Assembly: GCA_047606825.1 (NCBI GenBank)
Contig: JASGDY010000114.1
Span: 1 to 24,369, forward strand
Length of the DNA: 24,369 nucleotides
Source: Rhizosphaericola sp047606825
GTDB lineage: Bacteria > Bacteroidota > Bacteroidia > Chitinophagales > Chitinophagaceae
Direction: 5' to 3'
The notes under the pieces are model-generated. The model did not search any database. It was given only the letters and a program-made list of their open reading frames with translations, and had not been told where the DNA came from. A program made the position numbers and the translations under genes. Shown piece by piece: positions 1 to 7,383 of this stretch (positions are counted from its first letter, which is position 1; each line of letters opens with the position of its first letter).

Positions 1-95
1 ATAGTATAAACAAGCCCTTGAAGTTCTTTTTCGATTTCACATTTTATGTTCTCAAAATTGTCAACCCATTTTGATGTATATTGTTCTATTAGCAT
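1..95 (-). CDS. GrpB family protein, N-terminal part only
   Basis: Only the first 31 codons lie in the window; the gene leaves at the left edge. Translation from the ATG at 93-95 begins MLIEQYTSKWVDNFENIK and continues CEIEKELQGLVYT. This is how GrpB-family (UPF0157) proteins start: a short strand, then 'W...F..IK.EIE..L', ahead of the family's 'IEHVGSTSVPGL' motif, which would lie just outside the window. The family belongs to the nucleotidyltransferase fold and its cellular role is not established. The assignment rests on remembered family consensus over 31 residues, so it is likely but not certain. Confidence 0.65.
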   Translation of the reverse strand, partial: MLIEQYTSKWVDNFENIKCEIEKELQGLVYT

Positions 96-148
96 TTTTG
101 TCTGTAACACTTTTGGTCTATCACGGTTGTTCCTAAAATGACGCACAA

Positions 149-329
149 CGGCTTCGCGGATTTGCGAAGTTCCGTAGGCTTGTAGCGGAGCTACAAGAGC
201 CGCAGGAGTTTTGCAAATCCGCTGATGTGTTGAAGGTCGAGCGGAGCGAAGACGCTTTGACGCATCAGCGGATGTAATCCGCGAAGCCGATGTGCAAAAG
301 GCGTAGCGAAGCGGAGACTTTTGCACATC
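149..329. repeat. Nested inverted-repeat element (multi-hairpin intergenic repeat)
   Basis: Several perfect inverted repeats are interleaved here. CGGCTTCGCGGATT (149-162) pairs with 276-289. GCGGATTTGC (156-165) can instead pair with GCAAATCCGC (213-222). ATCCGCTGATG (217-227) pairs with 263-273. CTTGTAG (179-185) pairs with 191-197. GATGTGCAAAAG (289-300) pairs with 318-329. Three of the loops carry related AGCGGAG/AGCGAAG sequence. No ORF spans it. It looks like a mobile or REP-like intergenic repeat that can fold as DNA cruciform or RNA. The GGATTTGC core also occurs in the palindrome array at 18541-18640. Confidence 0.7.
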
Positions 330-587
330 ACACAAATATACGCAACTCCACAAATGCTTAAAAATTATTTTTGATTGATTTTCAGCTACTTGGCTTCCAT
401 TTATTCAAAATGCGCATTGCGTATATCCACTCCCAAAATATCCAAAATGCGCAGCAGTTTGCCTGTTGGGATTGCCACGATTGAGTGAAGACTGATATAC
501 CCTATATTAATCCTACTATGTATCTTATTTACAACAATGTCAATTCAAGCAATGATTTTTCAATTTTGGACTTAACGCGTTTTTACC
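330..587. other. Intergenic stretch, possible decayed ORF
   Basis: No intact gene is visible. On the minus strand the frame from 544 to 401 is open for 47 codons without an ATG and ends in TAA at 401-403. Its translation includes YISLHSIVAIP and GKLLRILDILGVDIRN, which resembles the C-terminal half of a small helix-turn-helix protein of HipB/Cro type. This may be a gene remnant or chance. The decamer AAAATGCGCA occurs twice (407-416 and about 446-457). Confidence 0.25.
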
Positions 588-2819
588 TTACCCGACCACC
601 AGCTTATAGATAATCTTGTTCTGTTCGTACAGGTTGTTGTTGATGAGTTCCAGCAGGCTTTGCAGAGCGTTAAGGTCCGAAAGCCTTTGTCCGATTTCGG
701 TAGTGGTAGCGTCGGTGCCAGTGAGTGTGATTTCCTTTTTTCGTTGGTCGAGGAGTTGCTGGAGTTCCGGATTGGCAGGGAGCATGGGCAGGTCTTTGAC
801 GCGGTGCTCCGTATCGCGGAATTGGAGCAGTTGTATGTCTTTTTCAAAACCTGTGTTAATCTTGGCAAGGGTTTCGCGTATCGCAGTGGATTCCAGGTGA
901 TGTTGGTGCGTGTGCGTATAATAGGACAATGACGCAATATACGACGTAAGGATATGGCTTGTACTGACAAAGGAATGCACGACAGAAAGCTTGTGCTGCC
1001 TGTTTTTGGGTTCGGTCATCATGCGCTGGAACAGGTCCGAAAGGTTACCGAGCTGTATGAAAGCATTTTTTCGGGCAAGGCGGAAGTTTTCGTCGTTGTA
1101 CTGGTCGGAGACGAGCAGCACAGCCGTATTGTCGAAGTAGTCACGGTTGCTTTGCAGGGCATTTTGCATATAAGTGGTTATCTGTGATTCTTCCCATACC
1201 GGCAGGACAAAATAAGATACGAGCCAGGCAATGACGCAGGCCAGTCCGGTGTCTATGATGCGGTCCGTCATCATACTCTTGACACCTACCGGACTGAGGA
1301 ATGTATAGGTCAAAATGACGAAAACGGTAATCCCCAGGGTGGCGACCATATAGTTGATTTTCAGCATGGCGTAGCCAAATGTCATGAAGATGGCCAACAG
1401 GACAAACAACGCGGTTTCGTTATGGACAAAACGGACAATCAAAAAGCCCAGCACAATGCCTATCAGTGTTCCGGCGAGGCGGTAGAGGTTGCGCTGTTTG
1501 GACAGACTGTATGCAGGTTTGAGCAGTACGATGATGGTCAGCAAAAGCCAATAGACATGCCCAACCGGAAAAAACAACCCAACGATATAGCCAGTCATGA
1601 CTGCGACTGTCACACGTACCGCATGGCGGAAATGCGAAGACTGCAACGAAATACTTTCTCGGAGCAACTGCCAGCTATAGTTGTCCGTCGGGATAAACTT
1701 GTGGATGTTTTCCGTGATTCTTTTGTCTTTTTGCTTCCCGACGTTGTTGAAATGTGTTGCGTCCTGTAACGTGATGACCCGGTTGGTCAGGTCTTTTAGG
1801 CTGTTGAGAATCTGGCGGAGCATGATGAAGTCGTTGATGGTTTCCGCATTCAGTCGTTCACTTCTCAGCTTGAAAAAGAAGTCCTCGCATTTTTGGTAGG
1901 AATCCAGCAAGTCTTTGTTTTCCGGGAGTTCCTTTTCCAGCGGCAGGCTGAGCGCTAGTTTTTCGATTTCGTGAGCCAGCCTTGCGATATAGCTGCCGAA
2001 ATAGGAGATGATGTGGCTGTTTTCCATGACTTTGTGCAATTGTGCATAATCGTACTGCGTCGTCATGATACGTTCAAAAAGGTCGAGGCTGTCGAGGAAG
2101 ATAGCCATGAGTGTCCGCCCTTTCTGCGTGGATTCCTTGACCATCTCCCGGGTTTTGAACAGGATTTCGCGAAGTTCGTCCTGTTGGGTGCGGATATTGG
2201 TCTGGCTGGCAAACAGCTTTTGGTTGATGGTGTCTGTGTCCGGATCGTGTTGGTAAAACTGGGCTTTCAGCGACAGGTATTTGCCTATTTCGTATAGGTA
2301 TTCACTCATCAGTTGTTCCACGACAAGATACGGCTTTAGCCAGTCCAACGTAAAAAATATCACGAAGTACCACGCTCCACCCAAGAAGAAATGAAACGCG
2401 CCCAGCAGATATTGTCCCTGCGAAAGATGGTCGTCCAAGTTAAACGCAAATATGATAAGGGCGGTCGTCCCCACCACGCTGGACCTGTTGCCCAGCACGC
2501 CAATCAACGAAAAGAACATTCCGTAAACAATAATCAGCAAAAAGACAATCCCCGGAAAATGCCGCAGGTAACTCGTCGTAATGGCGACAAAGAGATAGAT
2601 GCCGAGACTAATCAACAATGTGTTGAGCCGACGTTGGCGCGGACCCGGACTGTCGGTAAGGCTGACCATCAACGTCCCGGTAGAGAACGCCGACATCATG
2701 CTCAGCAGACCGTAATGCTCCAGCAGCAAGGAAGGCAGCAATACGCCAATCGTAATCACCAGCCCACGATATAAGTGCTGGCTGATGGCAAACTTGGTCA
2801 GTACCGTCGAAAAATTCAT
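588..2819 (-). CDS. FUSC family inner-membrane protein (YccS/YhfK-like)
   Basis: This 743-residue protein has the duplicated FUSC architecture. A hydrophobic block of several helices sits at about residues 18-160, followed by a long charged helical region (about 165-390). A second membrane block lies at about 395-545 and contains LKPAYSLSKQ followed by YRLAGTLIGIVLGF, the signature 'RxxGTxxG' stretch of the family. A cytosolic C-terminal domain of about 200 residues ends the protein. FUSC proteins include YccS/YhfK and the efflux pump subunit AaeB; substrates are mostly unknown, and export of aromatic or toxic compounds is only an analogy. It has its own 200-base upstream region and no close partner, so it is probably monocistronic. 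The length is normal for the family, and the ATG at 2817-2819 opens directly into the first membrane block. Confidence 0.88.
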   Translation of the reverse strand: MNFSTVLTKFAISQHLYRGLVITIGVLLPSLLLEHYGLLSMMSAFSTGTLMVSLTDSPGPRQRRLNTLLISLGIYLFVAITTSYLRHFPGIVFLLIIVYGMFFSLIGVLGNRSSVVGTTALIIFAFNLDDHLSQGQYLLGAFHFFLGGAWYFVIFFTLDWLKPYLVVEQLMSEYLYEIGKYLSLKAQFYQHDPDTDTINQKLFASQTNIRTQQDELREILFKTREMVKESTQKGRTLMAIFLDSLDLFERIMTTQYDYAQLHKVMENSHIISYFGSYIARLAHEIEKLALSLPLEKELPENKDLLDSYQKCEDFFFKLRSERLNAETINDFIMLRQILNSLKDLTNRVITLQDATHFNNVGKQKDKRITENIHKFIPTDNYSWQLLRESISLQSSHFRHAVRVTVAVMTGYIVGLFFPVGHVYWLLLTIIVLLKPAYSLSKQRNLYRLAGTLIGIVLGFLIVRFVHNETALFVLLAIFMTFGYAMLKINYMVATLGITVFVILTYTFLSPVGVKSMMTDRIIDTGLACVIAWLVSYFVLPVWEESQITTYMQNALQSNRDYFDNTAVLLVSDQYNDENFRLARKNAFIQLGNLSDLFQRMMTEPKNRQHKLSVVHSFVSTSHILTSYIASLSYYTHTHQHHLESTAIRETLAKINTGFEKDIQLLQFRDTEHRVKDLPMLPANPELQQLLDQRKKEITLTGTDATTTEIGQRLSDLNALQSLLELINNNLYEQNKIIYKLVVG

Positions 2820-3019
2820 GGAAATAAGTTATGAATTAAGAATTGAGGATGCTTTACCGTTGCCAAGCTACTTTCATATACCTAAAACCTTCGCTGAATA
2901 AATAAAGTATAATCTAGAATACGAACACCTTAGCGTCTCCATTGTTTACATTTGTGTCCATACGCATAGAGCATCGCACATTTTTATGCAGTGCATAGCA
3001 TAAATTACACCCATAATTC

Positions 3020-3583
3020 TCAATTATACATGTTCATCGTCCTTGCAAGACCCATGGTAGAAAATGCCTCCACGATTTCCACGCATTTTTCTATTTTCTT
3101 TTGGATGATGGGTTTTTCCTCGGGAAACCATCTGCCCAATACAAATTCGGCCTGCATACCTTTGGGGAACTTACTACCGATGCCAAATTTCAGACGCGGA
3201 TATTGGTCTGTAGCGAGCATGAGCTGTATGTCTTTCAAACCGTTGTGTCCCGCATCGCTGCCATGTCCACGCAAGCGTAGTTTCTCGATGGGCAGCGCTA
3301 GGTCGTCCACGATGACCAACAGGTTGTCAAGTGTGATTTTTTCCTTGTCCATCCAGTATTTCACAGCTTTGCCGCTGAGGTTCATGTACGTCGTGGGTTT
3401 GATGCAGACGTAGATATTTCCTTTCCATTTGACTTCCGCCATGTCGGCCAGCCGATCCGACTTGAAAAAACCGCCGTGCTTGATCACGAAAGCCTCCACG
3501 ACGTCAAATCCCGCGTTGTGGCGTGTGTTGATGTATTCCGTACCGATATTGCCCAAACCGACAATCAAAAACTTTCCTGGCAT
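3020..3583 (-). CDS. pth: Peptidyl-tRNA hydrolase
   Basis: This enzyme cleaves the ester bond of peptidyl-tRNAs that drop off the ribosome, recycling tRNA in the cytoplasm. The 187-residue length is typical. Conserved elements are all visible: VGLGNIG with Asn12, NTRHNAGF with the catalytic His22, KPTTYMNLSG at 62-71, VDDLALP with Asp93, and AGHNGLKDI with Asn114 (E. coli numbering N10, H20, D93, N114). The glycine-rich loop reads GHGSDAGHNG instead of the commoner GGSAGHNG, a harmless variation. It lies downstream of prs and rplY on the same strand, the usual Bacteroidota order. It is separated from rplY by 438 bases and by a terminator at 3961-3994, so it probably has its own promoter in the A/T-rich stretch just upstream of 3583. 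Confidence 0.96.
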   Translation of the reverse strand: MPGKFLIVGLGNIGTEYINTRHNAGFDVVEAFVIKHGGFFKSDRLADMAEVKWKGNIYVCIKPTTYMNLSGKAVKYWMDKEKITLDNLLVIVDDLALPIEKLRLRGHGSDAGHNGLKDIQLMLATDQYPRLKFGIGSKFPKGMQAEFVLGRWFPEEKPIIQKKIEKCVEIVEAFSTMGLARTMNMYN

Positions 3584-3659
3584 TATTTATAAAGTAAAAA
3601 TAAAAAAGTAAAAACGGGATGTTCGCTTCGGATATCACGTTAAATTAAAAACTTACCGT

Positions 3660-3940
3660 ACAACCGAATGAAAACGAACCAAAAATACGACCACGGACGA
3701 GTGTCCCCACCGTCCGAAACCATTGCTGGGCTGGTAGTTGGAGACACCGGCCAGCATGTATGCCACCTCAAAAACTGCCGATGTTGGTCGACAACACCAA
3801 CAACTTCACTTAGCGACATTGAGCACATGCGACACGCATACGCTAATTCTGAAACCAAAAAGCAACCAAAGCATTCATTTATATATTGTTAGTGATAACA
3901 CCGACAATGGCGGCTGTCTTTCTTAGCCGCTTTTTGTTTT
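3660..3940 (+). ncRNA. Candidate structured RNA or repeat in the rplY-pth gap
   Basis: Evidence for a plus-strand transcript is the intrinsic terminator at 3910-3940, which has no recognisable gene upstream. Foldable segments include GGAC/GTCC (3695-3698 and 3703-3706), GTGTCCCCA (3701-3709) against TGGAGACAC (3739-3747) with one mismatch, and GTTGGT/ACCAAC (3783-3788 and 3796-3801). Three related motifs recur: GTTGGAGACACC (3737-3748), GTTGGTCGACAACACC (3783-3798) and GTTAGTGATAACACC (about 3889-3903). Short frames here (74 residues plus, 72 residues minus) look like nothing I know. The alternative is a dispersed intergenic repeat rather than a functional RNA. Confidence 0.3.
3910..3940 (+). 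terminator. Rho-independent terminator, plus strand
   Basis: GCGGCT (3910-3915) pairs with AGCCGC (3925-3930) around a 9-base loop and runs straight into TTTTTGTTTT. The U-tract is on the plus strand only, so it ends a rightward transcript. Both flanking genes (pth and rplY) point left, so it belongs to something inside the gap. Confidence 0.65.
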
Positions 3941-3960
3941 GCCTTTTTACTTTTGACTTA

Positions 3961-3994
3961 CAAAAATAACAAAGCCTTGCGATTGCAAGGCTTT
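3961..3994 (-). terminator. Rho-independent terminator after rplY
   Basis: On the minus strand AAAGCCTTGC (3994-3985) pairs perfectly with GCAAGGCTTT (3980-3971) around a 4-base loop, followed by GTTATTTTTG. It lies 27 bases past the rplY stop codon and should end the prs-rplY transcript before pth. Confidence 0.8.
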
Positions 3995-4021
3995 GGGTAT
4001 AAGACAATATTTGTTTACATC

Positions 4022-4612
4022 TTATTTCTTGGTAGCTGATGCGGCTTCTGCGCTTGCGGCCTGTTTCAACTGACGTGTCAGTACGATGGAAGCGATAGGA
4101 ATACGTGGGGAGTTCATGATTTCGAAATCAGGTTCTTTCACGTCTTCGACACGCAGGTTACCGTTCAGTTCAAGGTTGGTGATGTCAACAGTGATGGCTT
4201 CTTTCAGGTGCTTTGGCAAGGTTTTGACCTTCAAAGTATTGAGTTTAGGGACAAACTTACCACCGGCTTTGACACCGACTGCCGAACCTACAAATTTAAG
4301 CGGAAGGTTGGCGATGACCTTTTTGTCGTCATTCAATTCCAAAAAGTCGATGTGGATCAACTTGTCGGAAACCCTGTCAAACTGTAGGTCTTTCATGATA
4401 GCGGTGTATTTCTGGCCATCAATGGTGATTTCTACCAACTGGAATTTGTCGGTATAGACCAACGGTTTCAAAGCCTTTGCCGGAACAGAGAAGCTAACCT
4501 CTTTGGCACCCCCGTAAATTACAGCAGGCACTTGATCCTGAGAGCGAACCGCGCGGGTGGCTTTTTTGCCGAATTCGGTCCTCAGTTGTCCTTCGATTGT
4601 AATCGTGTTCAT
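4022..4612 (-). CDS. rplY: 50S ribosomal protein L25 (Ctc/TL5 form)
   Basis: This protein binds 5S rRNA in the large ribosomal subunit. It is the long 196-residue form found in Bacteroidota and Thermus. The N-terminal L25 domain (about 1-92) starts MNTITIEGQLRTEFGKKATR and contains VPAVIYGG and KDLQFDRVSDKLIHIDFLEL. The C-terminal TL5/CTC beta domain (about 98-180) contains LPLKFVGSAVGVKAGG and VDITNLELNGNLRVEDV. A low-complexity Ala/Ser/Lys tail follows. The ATG lies 20 bases past the prs stop, so the two genes are almost certainly co-transcribed from the prs promoter. A strong terminator follows. Confidence 0.96.
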   Translation of the reverse strand: MNTITIEGQLRTEFGKKATRAVRSQDQVPAVIYGGAKEVSFSVPAKALKPLVYTDKFQLVEITIDGQKYTAIMKDLQFDRVSDKLIHIDFLELNDDKKVIANLPLKFVGSAVGVKAGGKFVPKLNTLKVKTLPKHLKEAITVDITNLELNGNLRVEDVKEPDFEIMNSPRIPIASIVLTRQLKQAASAEAASATKK

Positions 4613-4632
4613 TGTTTATGTTGTTTAAAATT

Positions 4633-5595
4633 TTACCTTCTGGAATGGATGAACAAGTTGGTGATACTTCTGTTTTCGTAAGCGTTTCTGATGGCGACAG
4701 CGAAAAGATCTGCCACGGAAGCGATTTTTAACTTGTTCTCCAGTTTATTTTCTGCCAGTTTTTTCTTGTCGAGCGGAATCGTATCGCATACGACGACCTC
4801 GTTCAAGACGCTGTTGGCAATGTTTTCGTAAGCCTTGCCGCTCAACACGGGATGCGTACAGAAAGCCCTCACGCTTTTTGCGCCTTTTTCCAGGAGCAGT
4901 GCGGCCGATTTGGTAAGGGTTCCGGCAGTGTCGATGATGTCGTCGATAAGGATGATGTCCTTCCCTACCACGTCACCGATGACGACCATGCTGGCGATTT
5001 CGTTTGCCCGTTTTCTGTGTTTGTCGCAGATGACCATTTCGGCATTGAAAAAACTGGCGATTCCCCTTACCCTGTTGGTACTGCCCACATCAGGGGCGGC
5101 AAAGGTAAGGCTTTTTAGCTTGAGATGTTCAATATAAGGAATAAAAATGGCCGAACTGTCCAGATGGTCTACCGGCATTTCAAAGAATCCTTGTATCTGC
5201 GGCGCGTGCAAGTCCATCGTGATGACACGGTCTGCGCCGGCTTTCTCGAGGATGGAAGCAATCAGTTTGGCGCCGATAGCTACGCGCGGTTTATCCTTTC
5301 TGTCCTGGCGGGCATAGCCAAAATAGGGAATGACGGCGATGATTTTTTCTGCACTCGCTCTTTTGGCGGCGTCAATCATCAACAGCAGCTCGATGATGTT
5401 GTCACTCGGAGCGAATGTGCTCTGGATCAAAAAAACATAATCTCCACGGATGCTCTCCAGAAATATGGGCTGAATCTCCCCGTCGCTGAATTTTTGGATT
5501 TGTATTTTTCCTAGATGCGTACCGTAACTACTTGCTATTTTCCCGGCTAGTGCTTCCGAACCTGTACCCGAAAAAATCTTTACAGAAGGATTCAT
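4633..5595 (-). CDS. prs: Ribose-phosphate pyrophosphokinase
   Basis: The enzyme makes PRPP from ribose 5-phosphate and ATP for nucleotide, histidine and tryptophan synthesis. The 320-residue protein starts MNPSVKIFSGTGSEALAGKI. It shows the flexible loop YARQDRKDKPR, the DLHAPQIQGFF metal/ATP region with downstream PVDHLDSS, and the PRPP-binding loop DIILIDDIIDTAGT. The frame stays open upstream to 5739, but I chose the ATG at 5593-5595 for two reasons: the family begins at this point, and a good promoter (-7 box at 5621-5628) lies inside the upstream extension. It is first in an operon with rplY. Confidence 0.96.
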   Translation of the reverse strand: MNPSVKIFSGTGSEALAGKIASSYGTHLGKIQIQKFSDGEIQPIFLESIRGDYVFLIQSTFAPSDNIIELLLMIDAAKRASAEKIIAVIPYFGYARQDRKDKPRVAIGAKLIASILEKAGADRVITMDLHAPQIQGFFEMPVDHLDSSAIFIPYIEHLKLKSLTFAAPDVGSTNRVRGIASFFNAEMVICDKHRKRANEIASMVVIGDVVGKDIILIDDIIDTAGTLTKSAALLLEKGAKSVRAFCTHPVLSGKAYENIANSVLNEVVVCDTIPLDKKKLAENKLENKLKIASVADLFAVAIRNAYENRSITNLFIHSRR

Positions 5596-5620
5596 ATTTG
5601 TTCGATATGTGACTGGGAGG

Positions 5621-5654
5621 CGAAGATAGACAGAAATAACAATTAAATAAACAA
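5621..5654 (-). promoter_or_regulatory. Promoter of prs-rplY
   Basis: On the minus strand TTG (5654-5652) is followed after 23 bases by TATCTTCG (5628-5621), close to the Bacteroidota -7 consensus TAnnTTTG. Transcription would start near 5614 and give a leader of about 20 bases before the ATG at 5595. This supports the shorter prs start. Confidence 0.55.
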
Positions 5655-5753
5655 CGAACCCGAATAAATCCTTAAATTCTCTTGGGCGTGGATGTTTTTT
5701 TATCGGGCAAAAGGAACGCCCATCAAGTCTTACATTCACCTTTTATGTAAATA

Positions 5754-5876
5754 ATGAAGGAAAATTTAATGTACGATGGCTTTGCCACTATCGTCACGAT
5801 GGACCAATCCGATACATACACTATCAACAACAAAAAAATCAGCTTGGTTCCGGTGCGGGAGCTGTTGCAGTCGTAA
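5754..5876 (+). CDS. Possible 40-residue small protein or gene fragment
   Basis: An open frame runs from ATG 5754 to TAA 5874-5876. It encodes MKENLMYDGFATIVTM followed by DQSDTYTINNKKISLVPVRE and LLQS. The composition looks protein-like (alternating strand-like segments, no low complexity), whereas antisense frames here are cysteine- and arginine-rich. A purine-rich AAGGAAAA stretch precedes the second ATG (5769), giving a 35-residue alternative. It is divergent from prs. I do not recognise the family; it could be a small expressed protein or the end of a decayed gene. Nothing further that looks coding is seen between 5877 and 5996, which includes an 11-base palindromic GTACAGTGTAC at about 5958-5968. 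Confidence 0.35.
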   Translation: MKENLMYDGFATIVTMDQSDTYTINNKKISLVPVRELLQS

Positions 5877-5996
5877 GAGATATTCTTTACGTCGGATAAA
5901 AATGTGGAATGACGGTAAGGTGTTCAAATGCTTGCTTCATTGTATATTTTTACGTGGCGTACAGTGTACATATATCCGCACCACCGACGCCGGAAA

Positions 5997-6194
5997 TCAC
6001 CGTTCCGCTTTCGGTGCATTTTGCTTTCCTTTTTTATTGGTATTGGATTTCCAGCGCCCCGCGTTTTTGAGTTGTTGGGCGACCATCCACTCTATCTGGC
6101 CGTTGACACTGCGGAACTCGTCGGAAGCCCATTTTTCCAGGGCTTCAAACATTTCCGGGTCGATTCTCAATACGAATGATTTTTTTTCCTTCAT
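5997..6194 (-). CDS. Arc-family ribbon-helix-helix DNA-binding protein
   Basis: This 65-residue protein has an Arc/MetJ-type fold. A short N-terminal strand (KKSFVLRIDPEMF) is followed by two helices (EALEKWASDEFRSVNGQIEW and the MVAQQLKNAG segment), then a basic, glutamine/lysine-rich tail (NTNKKGKQNAPK). Proteins of this family bind operators as dimers using the strand, and some act as antitoxin-like regulators. It starts 12 bases after the SPFH gene and is almost certainly in the same operon. SPFH plus Arc-like protein is a recurring pair in Bacteroidota. A plausible role is regulating its own operon through the palindrome at 7088-7099, but that is inference. Confidence 0.85.
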   Translation of the reverse strand: MKEKKSFVLRIDPEMFEALEKWASDEFRSVNGQIEWMVAQQLKNAGRWKSNTNKKGKQNAPKAER

Positions 6195-6206
6195 TTTCCT
6201 TTTTTC

Positions 6207-7076
6207 CTATTGGTACAAAGTGCCGGTATTCAGGACGGGCGACGCTGCCTTTTCGCCGCACAGCACGACCATCAGGTTGCTGACCATCGCGGCTTTTTTA
6301 TCGTCGTCAAGGTGTACGATATCTTTTTTGGAAAGCATTTCCAGTGCGGTCTCCACCATGCCGACTGCACCTTCCACGATTTTGGTTCGAGCGGCGACGA
6401 TAGCCGTAGCTTGTTGGCGTTGGAGCATTGCGCTGGCAATCTCGGCTGCGTAGGCGAGGTGGCTGATTCTGGCATCGAGGACGTGTACGCCTGCGAAAAA
6501 AAGCCTTTCGTTCAGTTCCTGTATCAGTAATGCCGTCACTTGGTCTGTGCCGCCGCGCAGCGTGATGCCGGCTTTTTCGTCCTCGAAACTGTCATAGGGG
6601 AAACTGGTGGCGAGGTGTCTGATGGCCGCCTCGCTCTGTACTTTGACGTAGTTCATGTATTGGGAAACCTCAAATGCGGCTTTGTAGGTGTCCTGCACCT
6701 GCCATACGATGACGGCGGCGATTTCTATCGGGTTTCCCAAGCTGTCGTTGACTTTCAGGCGGGAACTTTCCATGTTTTCCGCGCGCAGTGAAATCGTGAA
6801 CTTTTGGTAGAACGGGTTGACGAACAACAATCCGTTGGCCTTGATGGTACCGACGTATTTTCCAAAAAAGACGCATACGCGCGAATGGTTGGGATTGATG
6901 ACGACAAGTCCTTTCAGCAGGAATATCGCCACGGCAAAACAAAGTCCGCCCAATGCAATTGTTCCCAATGCTTGCATCCTGCCGCCATTTACGATAAAAT
7001 AAGCACTCGCAACCAGCAATACAATGCCGAGCAACAATGCCAGAAAGCCCGAAACAGGCATGATTTTCTTTTCCAT
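6207..7076 (-). CDS. SPFH domain (stomatin/prohibitin-like) membrane protein
   Basis: The 289-residue protein has two N-terminal membrane helices (about 9-30 and 37-57), so most of it lies on one side of the inner membrane. The SPFH/Band 7 domain covers about 60-230: LVVINPNHSRVCVFFGKYVG, NPFYQKFTISLRAEN, GNPIEIAAVIVWQVQDTYKA, then the helical part QSEAAIRHLATSFPYDSFED. An alanine-rich coiled region ends in EIASAMLQRQQATAIVAART, as in flotillin/prohibitin-type proteins that form large membrane scaffolds. It heads an operon with the Arc-like gene. The start is supported by a TATATTTG -7 box at 7096-7103. The specific function is unknown. Confidence 0.9.
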   Translation of the reverse strand: MEKKIMPVSGFLALLLGIVLLVASAYFIVNGGRMQALGTIALGGLCFAVAIFLLKGLVVINPNHSRVCVFFGKYVGTIKANGLLFVNPFYQKFTISLRAENMESSRLKVNDSLGNPIEIAAVIVWQVQDTYKAAFEVSQYMNYVKVQSEAAIRHLATSFPYDSFEDEKAGITLRGGTDQVTALLIQELNERLFFAGVHVLDARISHLAYAAEIASAMLQRQQATAIVAARTKIVEGAVGMVETALEMLSKKDIVHLDDDKKAAMVSNLMVVLCGEKAASPVLNTGTLYQ

Positions 7077-7087
7077 AATGATATTAT

Positions 7088-7103
7088 TTTGATATCAAAT
7101 ATA
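7088..7103 (-). promoter_or_regulatory. Promoter -7 box and overlapping palindrome, SPFH-Arc operon
   Basis: TATATTTG (minus strand, 7103-7096) matches TAnnTTTG exactly. It overlaps the perfect 12-bp palindrome TTTGATATCAAA (7088-7099). A repressor bound to the palindrome would block this promoter. No clear -33 TTTG lies 19-23 bases upstream. Confidence 0.5.
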
Positions 7104-7262
7104 AGAAAAAATTACAATAGGCACTTTTTTCGTTGAACATACTTCCCTTGGACAAGCTTTTGAACAGAAAAGTATGATGGCATTACTGCAAGGGGGTTGA
7201 CGCGAACTGCTTAAATCGAAGACCTGTCATCCATCCAAGCCAACCTCGTCTAAATTATACCG

Positions 7263-7293
7263 TTGCAACCTGGTTTCGTTTTTTGTAATTTTG
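7263..7293 (+). promoter_or_regulatory. Promoter of the S15/AEH-type hydrolase gene
   Basis: TTG (7263-7265), a 20-base spacer, then TAATTTTG (7286-7293) fits the Bacteroidota consensus exactly at -7. Transcription would start near 7300, downstream of an in-frame ATG at 7291, so the real start codon is the one at 7384. The rest of 7104-7383 shows no gene. Confidence 0.6.
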
Positions 7294-7383
7294 GTTTCCT
7301 CCCTTCCAATGAAGTTTGGAATAGTGGTTATTTTTGACATTGTGCTATGTACTTTTTTACTTTTTACTTTACAATACATACAG

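Noticed and set aside
3640..3892. 72- and 74-codon frames on opposite strands in the rplY-pth gap
   Set aside because: Both are cysteine/tryptophan/proline-rich in a repeat-bearing region, with no known family; a structured RNA or repeat fits better.
3584..4021. Possible tRNA or other known RNA gene in the gap
   Set aside because: No T-loop GTTCGA signature or acceptor-stem pairing was found.
5596..5739. Upstream in-frame extension of prs (48 codons)
   Set aside because: Family members start at MNPSVKIFSG, and the extension overlaps a good promoter box at 5621-5628.
5776..6453. 225-codon plus-strand frame across the Arc and SPFH genes
   Set aside because: Most of it is antisense to two recognisable genes, and its composition (Ser, Phe, Cys, Arg) is non-coding in type.
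7291..7383. Upstream start for the S15 hydrolase
   Set aside because: The ATG at 7291 overlaps the -7 box at 7286-7293, and a normal signal peptide begins at 7384.
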